Positions 24,357 through 32,430 of a stretch of DNA of 64,000 nt are shown in pieces. The notes under the pieces are model-generated. The model was not told the DNA's origin. It did not search any database and saw nothing but the letters and a program-made list of their open reading frames with translations. Positions within the stretch are counted from its first letter, which is position 1; each line of letters begins with the position of its first letter. This stretch comes from Candidatus Sphingomonas colombiensis (lineage in GTDB: Bacteria; Pseudomonadota; Alphaproteobacteria; Sphingomonadales; Sphingomonadaceae), in NCBI GenBank assembly GCA_029202845.1, contig CP119315.1, forward strand, positions 751,501 through 815,500, written 5' to 3'. The position numbers and the translations under genes are program-made.

Positions 24357-25355
24357 ATGGTCGAAACGCGTCGCTGCGCCAATCCGAAGGTGATCGTCAC
24401 CCGCGAACTTCCCGACGCGGTGATGGATCGGCTGGAGGCGTTGTTCGATGCCACGAACAACCGCACCGATCGCGCGATGACACGCGACGAACTGGCGGCG
24501 GCGATGGCCGATTGCGATGTTTTCGTACCGACGATGACCGACACGATCGACGCGGCGCTGATTCAGGGCGCGGGCGAGCGGCTGAAGCTGATCGCCAATT
24601 TCGGCGCGGGCGTGAACCATATCGATCTGAAAGCGGCGCGCGCGCGCGGCATCATCGTTACCAACACGCCCGGCGTGCTGACCGAAGACACCGCAGACAT
24701 GACGCTGGCGCTGATCCTCTCCGTCCCTCGCCGGCTGGCTGAGGGCGAGAAGCTGGTGCGTTCCGGCCAGTGGACCGGCTGGAGCCCCGGCGGAATGCTC
24801 GGCCACCGCATCGGCGGCAAGGCGCTGGGCATCATCGGCATGGGGCGGATCGGTCAGGCGGTGGCGCGGCGCGCACGCGCCTTTGGCCTGTCGATCCATT
24901 ATCACAACCGCCACCGGCTGCCGAAGGTGGTGGAGGCCGAATTCGGCGCGCAATGGCATCCCAATCTCGACGAGATGCTCGGCGCGATCGACATCCTGAC
25001 GATCCACACGCCGCTGAACGACGACAGCCGCGATCTGCTCGACGCCCGGCGCATCGCGCTGATGCGGCGCCACGTCTATCTCATCAACACCAGTCGCGGC
25101 GGGGTGGTGGACGAGGATGCGATGGTCGAGGCGTTGGCGGACGGACGGCTTGCCGGCGCCGGGCTGGACGTGTGGCGGCATGAACCGGAGATCGATCCGC
25201 GCCTCCTCGCTTTATCCAATGTCGTGATGACCCCGCACATGGGCTCCGCCACCTACGAGGGGCGTTTCGCGACCGGCGAGAAGGTGATCACCAATATCCG
25301 CATGTGGGCGGATGGCCACCGTCCGCCGGATCAGGTGCTCGAAGGCTGGGCCTGA
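24357..25355 (+). CDS. D-2-hydroxyacid dehydrogenase (D-glycerate/glyoxylate reductase type)
   Basis: This 332-residue NAD(P)-dependent enzyme interconverts a D-2-hydroxyacid and a 2-oxoacid. The Rossmann motif GMGRIG is at 161-166, with catalytic Arg247 (NTSRGGVVDE), Glu276 (RHEPEID) and His294 (TPHMGSA) in the standard order. The NFGAGVNHIDL segment points to the glyoxylate/hydroxypyruvate reductase branch. The ATG at 24357 is chosen because family homology begins soon after; the open frame extends upstream. Its 3' end overlaps a small convergent gene by 25 bases. Confidence 0.9.
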   Translation: MVETRRCANPKVIVTRELPDAVMDRLEALFDATNNRTDRAMTRDELAAAMADCDVFVPTMTDTIDAALIQGAGERLKLIANFGAGVNHIDLKAARARGIIVTNTPGVLTEDTADMTLALILSVPRRLAEGEKLVRSGQWTGWSPGGMLGHRIGGKALGIIGMGRIGQAVARRARAFGLSIHYHNRHRLPKVVEAEFGAQWHPNLDEMLGAIDILTIHTPLNDDSRDLLDARRIALMRRHVYLINTSRGGVVDEDAMVEALADGRLAGAGLDVWRHEPEIDPRLLALSNVVMTPHMGSATYEGRFATGEKVITNIRMWADGHRPPDQVLEGWA

Positions 25356-25537
25356 ACCAGCGTCAGCCGAACCGCAGGGGCACCCGCGCCTCCAAAAGCC
25401 GCGAGAACCCGGCGACAGTGCATCAGACAAAGCTCGTCATGGCTGGCCGAGGCATCATCGCTCAGTGTGTGGATCGCCCGCACCGCCTCCTGATAGGAGC
25501 GGCGGGAATGATAGGCCAGATCGTGATCCAGGCTCAT
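25331..25537 (-). CDS. Small hypothetical protein (68 aa)
   Basis: The protein reads MSLDHDLAYHSRRSYQEAVR and continues as a mostly helical, His/Cys-containing polypeptide. The ATG at 25537 has a good AAAGGA nine bases before it, which is the main reason I accept it over the longer frame starting at 25588. It overlaps the convergent dehydrogenase gene by 25 bases. No known domain is evident. Confidence 0.6.
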   Translation of the reverse strand: MSLDHDLAYHSRRSYQEAVRAIHTLSDDASASHDELCLMHCRRVLAAFGGAGAPAVRLTLVQAQPSST

Positions 25538-25647
25538 CGCACATTTCCTTTCCCGTGACGCACGGTGCTTAGGCCGCCATTGCGTCACGGGCGTTTCGGA
25601 GATGTTACGCGCCGGACACGTTGGTCACGGCTCGCCGCGTTTCCGGC

Positions 25648-27051
25648 TCAATCTCCGGTCAGGATACGATCGACGAGCTGTTTCACCGACGGCACGAAGC
25701 CGTTCGAATAGAATGGATCGCGCTTGAAGTTGAACGCCGAGTGCCCGGCGAACATCAGATTCTGCTCGGTATCGCCGCCATGCGCGATTTCCTGCAACGT
25801 CTTCTGGATGCAGAAACTGCGCGGATCGGCGAGCCGCCCGGTCGAATTGGTTTCGGTGTCCGCCCAGCTTGAGAACAGGCACTGGCTGAGGCAGCCCATG
25901 CAATCCGCCTGATCCTTGCGGATTTCGGTCTTTTCGGCGGTCGTCACGAACACAAGCGTGTTGTCCGGGGTCTTCAGCGCATCGGTGAAGCCCGCGCCGA
26001 ACCATTCGCGCGCGCGCAGCAGATCGTTGCGCGTCACCCAGAAATTCTTGCCCTTCACGCCCACGTCGAGCTGGAAGACGTGATCCCCCGCCTCTTGCGT
26101 GGAGAAAGCGATCTGGCGATCCGAGCGCGCCTCCAGGCTGCGCAGGAAAGGGTTGCGCACCGCCGACGAATAGAAGCCGGTCGGCGAGAATTTGTGCAGG
26201 AGGACATCGCCCTCCTCGATCGTCATCAGCCGCTCTTTCCAGCCTTCCGGGATCGGGCTTTCCTTGGTCAGCAGCGGGCGCGTGCCATATTGGAAGGCGA
26301 TCTGGCCGAGTTCCGGATTATCGATCCAGTCGTTCCAGTCACGCAAATACCAGACACCGCCGGCCATCACGATCGGGGTCGAATCCGGGATGCCGCCCTC
26401 GCGCATCGTTTCGCGCAGCGCCTTGACGCGGGGATAGGGATCTTCCGGCTTCAGCGGGTCTTCGGCGTTCGACAGGCCGTTGTGGCCGCCAGCGAGCCAC
26501 GGATCCTCATAAACCACCGCGCCCAGCAGATGCGCGACCTTGGAATAAGCGCGCTTCCACAGCGCGCGGAAGGCACGCGCCGACGATACGATCGGCAGAT
26601 AATGAACGTCGTGGAACGCCGCGATCTCGGACAGCTTGTACGGCATCCCCGCGCCGCAGGTGACGCCCGCCACCATGCCGCGCGTCCGTTCCAGCACGCC
26701 GTTGAGCACGCGCTGCGCGCCGCCCATTTCCCACAGCACGTTGATGTTGATCGCGCCCTTGCCGCCAGCGATGTCGAACGCGCGACGCACCTGCTGTACC
26801 GCACCCTCGATCGCATAGGCGATCAGTTCCTCGTGGCGCTCGCGCCGGGTGAGCGCGTTATAAACCTGTGGAATGATCTTACCTTCGGGATCATAGCTGT
26901 CGGCGTTCACCGCCGAAACCGTGCCGATGCCGCCAGCCGCCGCCCAGGCGCCGGCCGATGCGTGGTTGGTCGCCGCAACGCCTTTCCCGCCCTCGACGAG
27001 CGGCCACACTTCGCGGCCGTTATAGACGATCGGCTTCAGACCCTTGAACAC
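25648..27051 (-). CDS. Nitronate monooxygenase / NAD(P)H-dependent flavin oxidoreductase family
   Basis: The 467-residue protein has the FMN-binding TIM-barrel features of the 2-nitropropane dioxygenase family, for example AAAGGIGTVSAVNAD near the N-terminus, VTCGAGMPYKLSEIA and VMAGGVWYLRDW. The C-terminal third is an added domain with an unusual cysteine group, QADCMGCLSQCLFSSW (CxxCxxxC). The GTG at 27051 is preceded by AAAGGTGT and gives MFKGLKPIVYNGREVW, the expected start; the longer frame to 27117 lacks support. Nitroalkane oxidation is the family activity, but this long subgroup is uncharacterised to my knowledge. Confidence 0.85.
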   Translation of the reverse strand: MFKGLKPIVYNGREVWPLVEGGKGVAATNHASAGAWAAAGGIGTVSAVNADSYDPEGKIIPQVYNALTRRERHEELIAYAIEGAVQQVRRAFDIAGGKGAININVLWEMGGAQRVLNGVLERTRGMVAGVTCGAGMPYKLSEIAAFHDVHYLPIVSSARAFRALWKRAYSKVAHLLGAVVYEDPWLAGGHNGLSNAEDPLKPEDPYPRVKALRETMREGGIPDSTPIVMAGGVWYLRDWNDWIDNPELGQIAFQYGTRPLLTKESPIPEGWKERLMTIEEGDVLLHKFSPTGFYSSAVRNPFLRSLEARSDRQIAFSTQEAGDHVFQLDVGVKGKNFWVTRNDLLRAREWFGAGFTDALKTPDNTLVFVTTAEKTEIRKDQADCMGCLSQCLFSSWADTETNSTGRLADPRSFCIQKTLQEIAHGGDTEQNLMFAGHSAFNFKRDPFYSNGFVPSVKQLVDRILTGD

Positions 27052-27130
27052 GGTAATTGGACACCTTTCGGACGTATTTTCGCCCGCTATAGCGAAAGGC
27101 CGGCCGGAAGCGAGCAAATTGAATCGCTCT

Positions 27131-28270
27131 TCAAGCGCTCAATACGCCGGGCCGTCCCATCGCTTCTTCATATAGTGCGGCATAGCGCGCAATCATCACC
27201 GCTTCGTCATATTCCACGCGCGCCTTCGCCTGGTTGGCGGCGCCGACACGCGCGCGCAGCGCGGCGTCGTTCATCAGCGGCTGGATCGCATCGCGCAACG
27301 CGACCTCGGTCGCATGCGCCGCGATAAAGGGCAGGTTTTCCGGCGCGATCATGCGCGGCACGTCTCCCACAGCCGGCGCGACGATCGGCAGCCCGGCCGC
27401 CATCGCCTCCACCACCGAGATCGGGAATTGCTCCGACCGGGAAGACAAAGCGAGCAGATCGAAATGCCGCATGTAGCGGTAGGGGCGATCGAGGAAGCCC
27501 GGCATCACCAGCTTATCGTCGATCCCCATCGCCATCGCAGCGCGCTCGATCGCCGCCCGCTCCGGACCCTCGCCGACGATGACCAGCCGGTATTTGCCCG
27601 CAAGGCCGCCGACCGCACGCACCAGCGCCGGCAGATCCTTCACCGCACGCAAGCCCGCGACCGTGCCGATCACCACTTCCTTCGGCTTGCGGACGAAGCC
27701 GGGGATCACCTTCGACTCGGGGTCTTGCGCGTAGGCCATGGTGGCGATGCCGTTGACGATGCGGTGAACCTTGCCGCGCGGCTGCTTCCACGTCTCCAGC
27801 GCGATCTGCTCCAGCGTGGCGGATGGCACCGCCAGCGCATGCGCGGCGCCCAGCGCAAGCCGGCGATAGAGGTTGCGCTCGCGCTTCAGCCCGCCGGCCT
27901 CATCCTCATTGAAGCCATCCTCATGGTGGACGAGCGGCGGCACCTGCCTGCCGAACACGCGCCGCGCCATCGCCCCGTCGATCGCACCCCAATTATAGCT
28001 CAGCACCAGATCGAACCCACGCATATAGCGCGCGATCGCCTCATATCGTGCGACCGAGGGCCGCCCGGCGAGCGGTGGCGGGTTCTGCGCGATCTCGTAA
28101 CGGATGCCATTATCGATCCGCGCCTGCGCCCCGTAATGCCCCTCCATCGAAGACACGATCACATGCCGCGCGCGATCGCCGAACGCGTTCATCAGCCGCA
28201 CCGCCCGCGCTTCCTTGCCGCCAAGGTCGAAGGTCGAGTGGAGGTGGAGAATCTTGATCGGCGCGCTCAC
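27131..28270 (-). CDS. Glycosyltransferase family 4
   Basis: The 379-residue protein has the two Rossmann-like domains of GT-B enzymes. The N-terminal one starts ILHLHSTFDLGGKEARAV. The C-terminal one has GTVAGLRAVKDLPALVRAV, LVIVGEGPERAAIE and the donor-binding SSRSEQFPISVVEAMAAGLP with its conserved Glu. It should transfer a sugar from a nucleotide donor to a lipid or polysaccharide. The start is a GTG at 28270. No other polysaccharide genes are adjacent, so the acceptor is unknown. Confidence 0.9.
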   Translation of the reverse strand: MSAPIKILHLHSTFDLGGKEARAVRLMNAFGDRARHVIVSSMEGHYGAQARIDNGIRYEIAQNPPPLAGRPSVARYEAIARYMRGFDLVLSYNWGAIDGAMARRVFGRQVPPLVHHEDGFNEDEAGGLKRERNLYRRLALGAAHALAVPSATLEQIALETWKQPRGKVHRIVNGIATMAYAQDPESKVIPGFVRKPKEVVIGTVAGLRAVKDLPALVRAVGGLAGKYRLVIVGEGPERAAIERAAMAMGIDDKLVMPGFLDRPYRYMRHFDLLALSSRSEQFPISVVEAMAAGLPIVAPAVGDVPRMIAPENLPFIAAHATEVALRDAIQPLMNDAALRARVGAANQAKARVEYDEAVMIARYAALYEEAMGRPGVLSA

Positions 28271-28315
28271 GGCTTGTGCCTAGCGTGATCCGGCGATCGA
28301 ACATAGACTGGCTTG

Positions 28316-28840
28316 ATGCTTTACCGTGCGACCGAATGGGATGTCGTGCAAGCCGACATCACCACGCTGGACCATGATGCCATCGTCAACGCCGCGAATT
28401 CGTCGCTGCTCGGCGGCGGCGGCGTGGACGGCGCGATTCACCGCGCGGCGGGGCCGGAACTGCTCCACGAATGCCGCCTGCTCGGCGGCTGCAAGACCGG
28501 GGAGGCGAAGGCGACGCGCGGCTATCGCCTGAAGGCGGCGCATATCATCCACACGGTCGGCCCGGTGTGGCGCGGCGGCGATTTCGGGGAGCGCGCCCTG
28601 CTGACGAGTTGCTACGCGCGAAGCCTCGCGGTCGCGGAACGGATCGGCGCGCGATCCATCGCCTTTCCCGCGATATCCACCGGCATCTTCGGTTTCCCGG
28701 TGGAGGAGGCAGCCCGCATCGCCACCGAAACCGTCGCCGCCATAATCGACAGGCACACCGATGCCTTCGATCGGGTGACGTTCGTCTGTTTCGATGCCCG
28801 ATCCCTCTCGATCTTCGCGGATGCGCGGCGCCGGGCCTAG
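28316..28840 (+). CDS. Macro domain protein (O-acetyl-ADP-ribose deacetylase type)
   Basis: The 174-residue protein is a single macro domain of the YmdB type. It has QADITTLDHDAIVNAAN, GGGGVDGAIHRAAGPEL with the catalytic Asp-containing loop, IIHTVGPVWRGG and FPAISTGIFGFPVEEAA. It binds ADP-ribose and probably hydrolyses O-acetyl-ADP-ribose or ADP-ribosyl groups. The ATG at 28316 is preceded by a TTG that could also start. Its TAG stop is part of the left end of a repeat element at 28837-28942. Confidence 0.92.
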   Translation: MLYRATEWDVVQADITTLDHDAIVNAANSSLLGGGGVDGAIHRAAGPELLHECRLLGGCKTGEAKATRGYRLKAAHIIHTVGPVWRGGDFGERALLTSCYARSLAVAERIGARSIAFPAISTGIFGFPVEEAARIATETVAAIIDRHTDAFDRVTFVCFDARSLSIFADARRRA

Positions 28841-28942
28841 AGCGATTGCGAGGCAGGTGGAATCACCTGCCGGCCCGGAAAACGCGGCAAATAAAGGAAA
28901 TAGAGCGGCGATCCGATGCAATCGAATCGACAAACGCTCTAG
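28837..28942. repeat. 106-bp intergenic repeat element with CTAGAGCG/CGCTCTAG ends
   Basis: The element is bounded by a perfect 8-bp terminal inverted repeat (28837-28844 and 28935-28942). It contains a strong internal hairpin: GGCAGGTG at 28852-28859 and CACCTGCC at 28864-28871, with a GAAT loop. The right part has GATCCGATGCAATCGAATCG. I recognise this style of sequence as a dispersed intergenic repeat of sphingomonads, from memory rather than from a search. Both flanking convergent genes take their TAG stop codon from its two ends. Confidence 0.7.
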
Positions 28943-30054
28943 CCGATCGCCTTTTTCGGCACATGCGTGATGCGACACGCCAGATCCGCCTCCCCGCTCG
29001 CGACGATCCAGTGATCGCCGCCATCGACCATGCCGGTCGTGAAGACGATATTGTCGAGATACATGCGTTCGCGATGCGGCTCGGTCAACGCCGGATTCGG
29101 CTCGATCAACGGGCTTTGGCCGCGCGCCACGGTCCGCCACGGCTCGTCGCGATCGAGCAACGTCCAATAAGTGCGATAGATGCCGACCACGCCATGCGGC
29201 TCCACCCCGTGCCATAAGGTAAGCCAGCCGGCATCGGTCTTCACCGGGGGCGCACCGCCGCCCATTCGCGCGGTCGCGGTGGTCGCCGCGTGCGGGCGGA
29301 TGCCGGGATGCTCGCTCGGTTTCCAGTGCAGCGCATCTGGCGAGCTGGCGAGGTTGATCGATGGCCCCGCGCGCCAGTCGCTGTCGGGCGGATAGGCGAA
29401 ATAGAGATCGCCCAGCGGCCGCGTCTGCGCCCAATATCGCCCGCCGATCAGCCCTTCGAAGATCAGCATATCCTTGTTCTGATGATCGAGGACGATGCCC
29501 TCCAGCGTCCAGTCCAGCGCGTCCTGGCTGGTATAGAGCGCCGTCGCCAGCCGTTCGGGGCTGACCGAACAGGCCGTCATCAGGAAACGATCGCCGACGC
29601 GGCTGATGCGCGCATCCTCGATGCCATAGCATTGCCAGGAGGCGCGCGGCACGATCGCGCGATCATAGTGCACCGCCTCCACCCGCCGCCCGTCCGCATC
29701 CAGTTCGACCGGCAACAGCCACGACAGCGAGGTGAGCGCGATCACCCGCCACCCGCCGCCACGCATCGCGAATGCACGCGGATCTGCAGTATCGACGAGT
29801 TGCAACGGCCACGGATCGAGCCGGCACCGTTCGCGGTCCCAGCGCATCGAGTGGACATGCCCGTCGACGATCGATTCCCTGAGCGCCTCGGCCACCCGCA
29901 CCATCAGCAACAGATTGCCGTTGGCGAGCCGCGTCATCCCCGGATTGAACGCGCCCAGCACATAGGTTTCGGCGTCGATCCGCCCGGCGAGCGGCGATCG
30001 CGTCAGATCAACGTCGTCGGGCGTGAAAACGAGATGGTCGATCGGGAAGGTCAT
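28939..30054 (-). CDS. Glycoside hydrolase/phosphorylase, GH130-like
   Basis: The 371-residue protein has the five-bladed propeller features of GH130 enzymes, which mostly phosphorolyse or hydrolyse beta-mannosides. Visible are FNPGMTRLANGNLLLMVR near residue 36, YGIEDARISRVGDRFLM in the middle (family EDxR), the GGGAPPVKTDAGWLTLWHG stretch and YLDNIVFTTG. The stop codon TAG is supplied by the right end of the repeat element. It is 30 bases downstream of the alpha/beta hydrolase gene on the same strand. Substrate specificity cannot be predicted. Confidence 0.82.
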   Translation of the reverse strand: MTFPIDHLVFTPDDVDLTRSPLAGRIDAETYVLGAFNPGMTRLANGNLLLMVRVAEALRESIVDGHVHSMRWDRERCRLDPWPLQLVDTADPRAFAMRGGGWRVIALTSLSWLLPVELDADGRRVEAVHYDRAIVPRASWQCYGIEDARISRVGDRFLMTACSVSPERLATALYTSQDALDWTLEGIVLDHQNKDMLIFEGLIGGRYWAQTRPLGDLYFAYPPDSDWRAGPSINLASSPDALHWKPSEHPGIRPHAATTATARMGGGAPPVKTDAGWLTLWHGVEPHGVVGIYRTYWTLLDRDEPWRTVARGQSPLIEPNPALTEPHRERMYLDNIVFTTGMVDGGDHWIVASGEADLACRITHVPKKAIG

Positions 30055-30084
30055 GTCCGCTCCGGGTTTACCCCGGACGACGCC

Positions 30085-30960
30085 TCACACGCCGGCAGGT
30101 TCCCGCTCGGCGCGCGCCAGCAGCCGCATGATCGCGCCGTCCACCCCCGGCTCGTCCAGCGTCGGCGCGTGCCCGATCCCCGCCACCGTCAGCAATTCAG
30201 CATCGGGCAACACCGCGACCATCCGGTCCGCCGTCGCTTCAGACAGAATGTCGGAATTGCCGCCCCGCACGAGCAGCACCGGCGCATTGCCCAGCGCCGC
30301 GAGCGCGCGCCACATGTCCGGCCCCGCCTCCGCGCCCGGCACGCGAAACGGTTCGGCGATCTTGAGATCGTAATCGAGCACGATGCGCCCCGCGCTGTTC
30401 AGGCGATAGAGCCGCTTGGCCATCGCCAGCCACTCCTCGATCTTCCAGTCGGGATAAACATCCGCATTCGATTCCGCGAGCGCGCGCGCGGCGTGCATCC
30501 ATGTCGGCCATACGCTGGACTTGCCGACATAGCCCCGGATGCGGCCAAGGCCGGCGGCGTCGATCTCCGGCCCGACATCGTTGAGCAGCGCACCCGCGAT
30601 CCGCCCCGGCAGCAGCGCCGCGAGCAGCATCGTCACGATCCCGCCGAGCGAGGTGCCGATCGACACGAAGCGATCGATCCCCGCCTCGTCGAGCAGCGCG
30701 ATCACATCCTGCGCATAAGTGAGCGGGCCATAGCTCATCGGATCCTTGGCATAGGCACTCTCGCCCCGCCCGCGGAAATCGATCGCAATCACCCGCCGCG
30801 CGCCGCTGATCCGCTCCGCCAGCAGCGCATAATCGCGCGCGTTGCGGGTCAGCCCCGGCATGCAAAGCACCGGCAGCGCGCTCGCATCCCCCGGATAATC
30901 CCGCGCGTGGAGCCTCAGTTCATCCTTCGACCACCAAAACAGATCGTGATAGGCGGCCAT
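30085..30960 (-). CDS. Alpha/beta hydrolase
   Basis: This 291-residue hydrolase has an N-terminal oxyanion segment (LCMPGLTRNARDY), AIDFRGRGESAYAK and the nucleophile elbow GTSLGG (Ser about 106). The acid residue probably lies in RGGNSDILS and the His in GIGHAPTLDEP. The fold resembles lactonases and haloperoxidase-like esterases. The ATG at 30960 lies only 37 bases from the divergent selO start, so the promoters must overlap. The substrate is unknown. Confidence 0.88.
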   Translation of the reverse strand: MAAYHDLFWWSKDELRLHARDYPGDASALPVLCMPGLTRNARDYALLAERISGARRVIAIDFRGRGESAYAKDPMSYGPLTYAQDVIALLDEAGIDRFVSIGTSLGGIVTMLLAALLPGRIAGALLNDVGPEIDAAGLGRIRGYVGKSSVWPTWMHAARALAESNADVYPDWKIEEWLAMAKRLYRLNSAGRIVLDYDLKIAEPFRVPGAEAGPDMWRALAALGNAPVLLVRGGNSDILSEATADRMVAVLPDAELLTVAGIGHAPTLDEPGVDGAIMRLLARAEREPAGV

Positions 30961-30997
30961 GCTTGAACCTTTGCTGCGATCCGCCCCATATCGCCGG

Positions 30998-32356
30998 ATG
31001 CCCTTCGACCCGCAAGCGTATCGACCGGAACTGGCGCTCCTTTCGCTGGGGAAGCCTTTCTGCGATCCGGTCACCGCCGCCGACTTCCCCGAAACCCGGC
31101 TGCGCTTCCGCAACGACCGCGCGGCGCGTGAGGTGGGGCTCGATGGGCTCAGCGACGCGGAATGGATCACGCATTTCGGGCGGTTCGTGCCGCTGCCCGG
31201 CACACTGCCGCAGCCACTGGCGCTGCGTTACCACGGCCACCAGTTCCGCGTGTACAACCCCGATATCGGCGACGGGCGCGGCTTCACCTTCGCGCAATTG
31301 CGCAATCGCGATGGCCGGCTGATGGACCTTGGCACCAAGGGATCGGGGCAAACGCCGTGGAGCCGCTTCGGCGACGGTCGGCTGACGTTGAAGGGCGGTG
31401 TACGCGAGATATTGGCGAGCGAGATGCTGGAGGCGTTGGGCGCCCCCACCTCGCGCAGCTTCTCGCTGATCGAAACGGGCGAGGCCCTGCAACGCAACGA
31501 CGAACCCTCCCCCGCGCGCTCTGCCGTGCTGGTGCGGTTGAGCCACGGCCATATCCGCATCGGCACCTTTCAGCGCCTCGCCTATCTTCGCGATGAGGAA
31601 GCGATGCGCCGGCTGGTCGGCTATGTCCTGCGCGAGCTTTACGGCGAGGATAGTGACGATCCCTTGCGCCTGCTCGATCACGTCATCGGGCGCACCGCGA
31701 CGCTCGCCGCGCGCTACATGGCGGCGGGATTCGTCCATGGCGTGCTCAATTCGGACAATATCAACGTCACCGGCGAGAGCTTCGATTACGGCCCGTGGCG
31801 GTTCGCGCCGACCTGGGATCCCGCGTTTACCGCGGCCTATTTCGACCATGCCGGGCTCTACGCCTTCGGCCGCCAGCCGGAGGCGATCCACTGGGATGCG
31901 ATGCAACTCGCCGTCTCGTTGCGCGTGCTGGCGGAGGCGGAGCCGATGATCGCGCTGCTCGACACGTTCGGCGATCGCTATCAGCCGGCGATCACCGATG
32001 CCCTGCTGTGGCGGCTCGGGCGCAAGCCGATCGATCCCGCTACCGACCGCGCGCTGGTGCAGGCGATCGAGCGCGCGCTCCGCGCGACCGGCGTGGGGAT
32101 AGACCGCTTCTTCTTCGACGCCTTCGCGCAAGCCTTGCCGGCCGAATATGCCCCGGAATGGGACGAAGCCCGCGCTCTGCTCGATCGCTATTCTCCGCGC
32201 GCGCCGCGCGATCACGCCTATTGGCGCGGTGAGCCGTGCGCGATGCTGATCGAGGAGGTGGAGGCGATCTGGTCCCGCATCGCGGAGGCGGATGACTGGT
32301 CGGCGCTTGACGCCAAGGTGGCACGTGTCCGGGAATTGGGCGAAGCGCTGGGCTAG
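30998..32356 (+). CDS. selO: Protein adenylyltransferase SelO (YdiU/UPF0061)
   Basis: SelO is a pseudokinase-fold enzyme that transfers AMP from ATP to Ser, Thr or Tyr residues of proteins, linked to oxidative stress. Diagnostic strings are LALRYHGHQFRVYNPDIGDG, GTKGSGQTPWSRFGDGRL and GVLNSDNINVTGESFDYGP, the last carrying the metal-binding Asn and Asp. The ATG at 30998 (MPFDPQAYRPELA) fits family N-termini; an upstream in-frame ATG at 30959 overlaps the divergent gene's start. The length of 452 residues is normal. Confidence 0.93.
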   Translation: MPFDPQAYRPELALLSLGKPFCDPVTAADFPETRLRFRNDRAAREVGLDGLSDAEWITHFGRFVPLPGTLPQPLALRYHGHQFRVYNPDIGDGRGFTFAQLRNRDGRLMDLGTKGSGQTPWSRFGDGRLTLKGGVREILASEMLEALGAPTSRSFSLIETGEALQRNDEPSPARSAVLVRLSHGHIRIGTFQRLAYLRDEEAMRRLVGYVLRELYGEDSDDPLRLLDHVIGRTATLAARYMAAGFVHGVLNSDNINVTGESFDYGPWRFAPTWDPAFTAAYFDHAGLYAFGRQPEAIHWDAMQLAVSLRVLAEAEPMIALLDTFGDRYQPAITDALLWRLGRKPIDPATDRALVQAIERALRATGVGIDRFFFDAFAQALPAEYAPEWDEARALLDRYSPRAPRDHAYWRGEPCAMLIEEVEAIWSRIAEADDWSALDAKVARVRELGEALG

Positions 32357-32430
32357 CTTGTCGAATGCCGGTAATCTTCTCTACACTCGGGCCTGGGATC
32401 GCGCGCGATCGCCTGGGGGATGTTTGACCG

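Noticed and set aside
29290..30966. 558-residue open frame on the plus strand
   Set aside because: Antisense to the GH130 and alpha/beta hydrolase genes; Arg/His/Pro-rich and without domain features.
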